Part shown: positions 59,570 through 64,000 of the stretch, piece after piece
Numbering within the stretch: position 1 is the stretch's first letter
Layout: each line of letters begins with the position of its first letter
NCBI GenBank assembly: GCA_023213395.1
Contig: CM041465.1
Coordinates: forward strand, 39,687,741 to 39,751,740
Direction: 5' to 3'
DNA: 64,000 bases
From: Cycas panzhihuaensis
Lineage: Eukaryota > Cycadophyta
The notes under the pieces: model-generated
What the model was told of the DNA's origin: nothing
What the model saw: only the letters and a program-made list of their open reading frames with translations
Databases searched by the model: none
Made by a program: the position numbers and the translations under genes

Positions 59570-60485
59570 GGCCCAGTAAGCACTATTTTATGTCCTTGCA
59601 ACCAATTTTATCTCATGCTCCATTAAATAAATGGAAATTAGATTTCATTGGCCTAATCAACCCTCTAACCTATTGTACTAATGCTAAGTATATTTTGGTA
59701 ACCATGGATTTTATGAAAAAATTGATAAAGACAAAACCAATAAGGCATTGCAATGACCAGAGAAAAGCTTAATAAATTAGTAATTTATAATGATTATATT
59801 TAGATGTCCACTAAAATTTGTCTTAGATTAGGGGAGTAGTTTTCTAAATAAAATAATAAAACATCTCACCTTTGAATTCTTGATCCATCACAAGAATTCT
59901 ACATAATATTATCTAAGGGTGAATAGACAATTGGAGAGCACAAATAAAATTTTAAAAATTTCTCTTACTAATATTTGTAATGTTGGTAGGATATATTAGA
60001 TAAAAAGATTGCACAATCTTTTGTGGGTAGATAGAACAATGCAAAAAAAGGTCTCATAAGCAAACATTATTTCAATTAGTTTATGGGATTGAAATTGTGG
60101 TACCACTATAATTCCAAGTAGAGAGTATATGAGTAGCAAATTAGTTATGAATGAATAAGCAAGAATTAAAGGACCAACTACATCTTGACTTAATGAGGTT
60201 AGATGAACAGTGAGCTCAAGATCTATGGGAAATGAATGTGGAGAAAACAAGAAGAAAGCTCTAACATGATAGGAATCTTAAAAAACCTTAATTCCAAGTA
60301 GGCAATTTAGTAATTTTATATGATAGTAAATTTTAGATAAAATTAGGAAAGATAAAGCTTAGATGGATAGGCCCATATAAAGTTTAATAGATTTGGCAAA
60401 AGGGAGTTGTCTAACTTAGACAATTAGGCAATAAGATATTGACTAGTATATTCAATAGAAGCAAGTTAAAATTATACTTTTATTA
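59570..60485 (+). pseudogene. G1 integrase core and C-terminus
   Basis: The plus strand has LNKWKLDFIGLINPL (first Asp, about 59640), TNAKYILVTMDFMKKLIKTK (about 59680), a worn region where the second Asp is expected (about 59830), QLVYGIEIVVPL (about 60075), FQVESI and the C-terminal KIKLRWIGPYKV (about 60355) with NRSKLKLYF near 60470. The layout matches the G2 integrase. There are stops about every 30 codons. Confidence 0.83.
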
Positions 60486-61500
60486 AAAAAGAAAAAGGGA
60501 ACACAAACCAAGGGGATAATAATCCTAAGTCATTATTGATATTCCAATAGGAGGGATAGGTATAAGGATGATTACAACCTGATATGAAATTATGAAGTTA
60601 GAATCTTTATCATGATTGGGGAAAACAAAATGGAAAGACATGATAAGATAGAGAAGTGATAGACAACTAATTAAGATAATTCATTGGTTGAATGGTTTTT
60701 CATGTCAAAATCATTATGAGTAATCTCTACTACCCTTAGCACGTAGATTCATTATGTTACCACTCTTATATTAATAAGTAAAGACGAAGATAGTTATATA
60801 ATTTAAAGTAATCAAGTGAAGAATGAAGGAATGGTAAAAATGGAAAAACTCACTCAGATTAACATTGCATTGTAAGAAACTAATCATGCTCGCATTCAGT
60901 CATAATGTAAGGGAATGAAATTTGAAGATCCACAAAAGCAAGCTTTAATCTTAGTAGGTTTATCCCAATTTATTTCCATGATAGTCTTTAGAATATCTGT
61001 GAAATTCTTAACTCTAGCAACAATGATGGTGGCATTCCAACCATTAATTTTAAATTTCTCCATTGAAGTAATCTCTACCTTGATAAAACTCCTAATGGAT
61101 GGCATGGAAATCCCACACAATAAACAAATTCTGTGTGAGTAGATGACAAAATAATTAAGAGTGGACAAAGCCAAATTTTAAGTTCAAACATAAATATTAT
61201 AGGAATCTCTTCTAAACAAATGAGATGGATAACTCATTTCTTATTTCCTAGAGTGATTATGGGCTAGAAAATTTACTTTGTGTTGACTAAGCTCCATTCC
61301 TTACTGTTACGAGTATTACAAAGTAAAAGTTTTAATTAGGTAAGATTTGTTTCCAAGAGATTTCAAAAGAATTTAGAAAGCATAAAGGGTGTTGGATAAT
61401 TAATGATGTTCTTCTAGCCAACATTGATATAAGCGCTATTGTTTTTGCAATGGTTTGATATTTAAATACTGGCTTTTGAGGAAGGGAAAACATAGTTGGA
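60486..61500 (+). other. G1 region downstream of integrase, with a possible conserved frame
   Basis: The open stretch 60915-61142 begins MKFEDPQKQALILVGLSQF. Its second half (LILNFSIEVISTLIKLLMDG and HNKQI, about 61050-61130) resembles the G2 minus-strand stretch near 38680-38590 (LDCSTKIIAKISKLLNVGEE and HDKQI). Weaker likeness continues for about 90 codons. It could be part of a third reading frame or simply homologous DNA. I do not recognise a domain. Confidence 0.4.
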
Positions 61501-61720
61501 AAAATGACCTAATTATATAAAAGGGAAAATGCCAACTCTCAAGATTCCTGGGAATTGGTTCAAGCACATGAGGTTATAAAGAGATAGCTATAATAAAGAT
61601 GGAAAAAGATAGTAAGGGTTGTTGACTTCCTCTGATCATAAGATTGAGCACTTATCAAGGAAACACTTCCAGTAGTCTAGGATTAGACTCTTAGTTAATT
61701 TATGGGTTAATCACACATAG
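61501..61720. other. Gene-free stretch at the end of G1
   Basis: No LTR of G1 could be identified here. The right limit is set by the next element at 61721. Confidence 0.4.
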
Positions 61721-62065
61721 TGTTAACATGGCAGTTGTTTGTTAAGTCACTAGTTAATATTAATGTGGTTTAACTAATCATGATTATCAAAATGGTGTGA
61801 GATATTCATAGGGTCATAATCCTTGTTGAATGACACCTCTTGTAAGGATATTTATATCTTAGAGCCCTTGTATATTAATCAATTCAATCAACTGTAATCA
61901 ATGTTATCTAAAGGATCTTTTATAGTGGGTTTTTTTCTTAAAGGTTTTCTCACATAAATCTTATGTACTATGCATCTGTATTATGTATATCTTTGTTTAC
62001 TTACTATGTATAGTTAAAGATTCTATGGATAGGAATATATATATATGAATTTATGTTCCTTAACA
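61721..62065 (+). repeat. 5' LTR of copia E
   Basis: TGTTAACATGGCAG to TTCCTTAACA (345 bases), with inverted TGTTAA/TTAACA ends. It contains aaggttttctcacataaatc (61940), a phrase common near the 3' end of plant copia LTRs. It is followed by TGGTATTAAACC, a PBS with changes after the first seven bases. A (TA) stretch occurs at 62038-62047. Confidence 0.72.
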
Positions 62066-62083
62066 TGGTATTAAACCTATAGG

Positions 62084-63417
62084 GTCCTACATAACTAAAG
62101 CCAAAAGTTGGGTGGACCAGTGAGATCAATAGTTGCCAGGTAACATCACCAAACCCAAGACATGTCTTAAGGATCCATCTACTCTAATAATGTGTAGAAG
62201 AAGGCACAACTATCAATGGTGGTTGAGGAGGTGAAAATTACTAATCAACAAAGAAAAGGGTCAGTTGTGGTCAATACTCAGATATGAAAGCCATGTACAT
62301 GGAGAGTGTTGGCTTATTGGGGGTCATCTGAAGCTGGTTAGTGAATGGATATACTATTGAAGCCAGCAAAAGTATGTTATAATGGAGATCAAATAATATT
62401 AAGGATATCCATATATCAAACTAGTAAGTTGGATCATTTTTTATCTAAGTTGCTCTGTATGTGATATTGAATTATTACTATACTTCAACTAGAAGGCGTG
62501 TACTATATGTGGGGCTAGATTATACCTTGTAGAAGTGTTTTTCTACCCTCTATTAGTTGGTTGGACCATCCTTTACCAACTAATACTTGTTTGAAGTCCG
62601 TTTTGTTGGGTATCACTATTTGGGTGACTTTGGATAAGTGTGTAGCACTCCTTTTCTCCATGAGTGTGTATTTTACTCTAGAAAGGGGTCAGCCCTAGTT
62701 TGGACTATGGTTAATATACTATAAAAGGATCCTTACCACCTATAAGGACACGAGTACTCTAATTGATGCATGAGTGACCTATGTTTCTACATGGCTACGA
62801 TGAGTTAAGGTGGTAATGCAAGAATTATAGAAGTTCTCATAAGGTAGTATTTTGATAAAATTTAACCTTTGGTAACCTTAATACATATTTTGGCATATGT
62901 TTATTAGTGATATTTAGCATGTGTGTTGAGTTACAAAGAGTGGGTGATTACTTAAAGTCATAACTTTTAAGAATATGCCTTTTGGCATATTTCCTCCTAA
63001 AGTGACATTCTAAAAAAGACTCGCATACCATTGACTTATAAAAGATATTCAAGTGTGAAGTATTTTAAATCCAACTGATATGATTTAGAGAGATTTGTAA
63101 AGACATTTGATGTGACATCTAACTTGTAGACCATGTACTTATATTGAGATAGAGATTTCCTTATGTTCATAGCATATTCTAAAGTATTTGGAGTCCTTTT
63201 CTAAAGATTTTTTAATGCATTTTGAGCATGTTTTAGAGCTTGTTGGTGGGGGACAAATAGTTGGTGAGCTACCCAAATCATGCACAATCATTATTTTGAG
63301 TTCATTAGTGAGTGTGCTTAGGATAGAGGAGACCATAATGGTGTAATTTTATCCAAAAAGACTATAAGTTTATCAGTCTGGTGTTATTAATTAATGTGTT
63401 AAAGCCTAATTCTTAAG
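62084..63417 (+). other. Leader of copia E
   Basis: No domain seen on either strand. The small open stretch 63336-63139 on the minus strand looks like chance. Confidence 0.4.
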
Positions 63418-64000
63418 ATGGAGCATGTGATGCCAAAAGTTATCTTCAATGACAAAAATTTCAATGAGTGGAAGACCAACATGGAGTTAGTGATGATGGT
63501 GAATCAACTCTAGGGAATTACTAAGACAAAGGTAGACACGATTCTACCTGATCATAAAGAACAAGTATGACTTGAGAAAAAGCAATTTATGGTTGTTGGA
63601 TTATTGAAATTATCACTGGCACTAGACTAGACGGCTTTGGTTTATAACTTAGAGAAGCCAGACAAAATCTGGATAAAACTACATGAAACTTTTGAGAAAA
63701 ATAAGATGAATAGATGTTATTCCCTGATGTTGGAGCTTCTCAATTCTAGTGTAGAAGATGAGACCAATATTAGTTTCTACATAAATAAGATTATTAATTT
63801 GAGAAGTAAGCTAGAAGAGTTAAAGCCAAATTTGATTGATAATGCATTCTTGTTTATAATTATCATGTCAAAGGTGTTAGTTATTTTTGGCACTTTTAAA
63901 CCATTTACGGTAGGGATGAGGTGATGGGGATAGAGCCCTTTGATGGTATTAAGAATCTTATTCTAGTAGAGGATGCTAAGTTAAAACATGATGGAATATT
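63418..64000 (+). pseudogene. Copia E gag, partial
   Basis: The start is at the ATG at 63418 (MEHVMPKVIFNDKNFNEWKT), which gives the N-terminal NF-x-x-W-K of plant copia gag. It continues with VVGLLKLSLALD, then the open stretch 63637-63921: VYNLEKPDKIWIKLHETFEK, NRCYSLMLELLNSSVEDETN, and YINKIINLRSKLEELKPNL. This is the UBN2-type helical gag with the usual A-x-x-x-W-x-x-L and F-x-x-x-x-N-x-L pattern. Three stops precede the open part (for example QL-stop-GIT, likely Trp), and the frame shifts after 63921. The end lies outside the window. Confidence 0.83.

Larger units (their letters stand above)
29631..61500 (+). mobile_element. G1: plus-strand Ty3/gypsy element opened by nested insertions
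   Basis: Pieces in gypsy order on the plus strand are gag (29900-31960), protease (about 32080-32330), PR-RT linker (34426-35467), RT start (35468-35745), RT continuation (58129-58360), RNase H (58620-59120), integrase (59570-60485) and a downstream region to about 61500. The RT is cut at V-D-Y-R (35745) and resumes with NKATKRDPFPI (58115 on) across G2, with no loss of expected residues. The TRIM-like element 32614-34425 sits in the PR-RT linker. I could not define its LTRs; the 5' side is bounded by the tandem array. It is old and broken throughout. Confidence 0.88.
61721..64000 (+). mobile_element. Copia E: 5' part of a plus-strand element running off the window
   Basis: It has a 5' LTR (61721-62065), a worn PBS at 62066, a leader of about 1.3 kb and gag from 63418 to the window edge. 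The left flank is catag; the matching duplication would lie outside. The pol region is not visible, so whether it is autonomous is unknown. Confidence 0.75.

Noticed and set aside
60896-61174. Minus-strand frame opposite the post-integrase region of G1
   Set aside because: The similarity with G2 is in the sense direction of each element, so the antisense frame is the less likely one.
1-64000. An exotic or prokaryote-like defence or replication system
   Set aside because: All recognisable coding belongs to LTR retrotransposons. No nuclease, methylase, helicase, plasmid or phage gene was seen.

Overview
The window is AT-rich nuclear DNA from a land plant, made almost entirely of decayed LTR retrotransposons of the Ty1/copia and Ty3/gypsy superfamilies. 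I see no intact host gene, no rRNA or tRNA gene, no CRISPR array and no prokaryotic signal. Long nested retrotransposons that have drifted in place without being removed suggest a large, slowly purged genome. A gymnosperm would fit, but that is an inference from texture and not proven here. Nearly every coding stretch has stops or frameshifts. Many stops sit where the family has Trp, Gln or Arg, as expected from C-to-T decay of methylated DNA.

Layout. 1-2384: 3' half of a plus-strand copia element (RT, RNase H, polypurine tract). 2385-4587: no gene, with possible worn LTRs. 4588-8546: a plus-strand gag-only LTR element, here called family GA, whose 3' LTR is cut off by the next insertion. 8547-9465 plus 17045-20462: a minus-strand copia element (copia D), split inside its RT/RNase H by a second minus-strand copia element (copia M, 9466-17044) that keeps both LTRs, the primer binding site (PBS), gag, protease, integrase, RT and RNase H. 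20463-22481: a leader, an exon-like stretch I cannot identify and a gag-like remnant. 22482-29630: a tandem array of a short non-autonomous minus-strand LTR element, four LTRs alternating with three internal regions.

29631-61500 is one plus-strand gypsy element (G1) opened by a four-level nest. G1 is split in its RT by a minus-strand gypsy element (G2, 35747-58107). G2 is split in its RT/RNase H by a minus-strand copia element (copia C, 41382-52819, AAATC duplication). Copia C is split in its RT by an intact plus-strand GA element (42801-47465, GGGAT duplication, LTRs about 97% identical). G1 also carries a 1.8-kb TRIM-like element (32614-34425), and G2 a solo GA LTR (37073-37478). LTR divergence falls with nesting depth, as the insertion order predicts. 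From 61721 a further plus-strand copia element (LTR, PBS, gag) runs off the right edge.

In their original state gag would form the particle, protease would cut the polyprotein, RT/RNase H would make cDNA primed by a tRNA at the PBS, and integrase would insert it. None of the copies here looks able to do this alone. The GA, TRIM-like and tandem-array elements lack pol and would have depended on enzymes supplied by others. I found no convincing undescribed system. The points most worth a second look are the shared-LTR tandem array, PBS duplications at LTR ends in two families, the gag-only GA family, and a possible conserved reading frame downstream of integrase in both gypsy elements.
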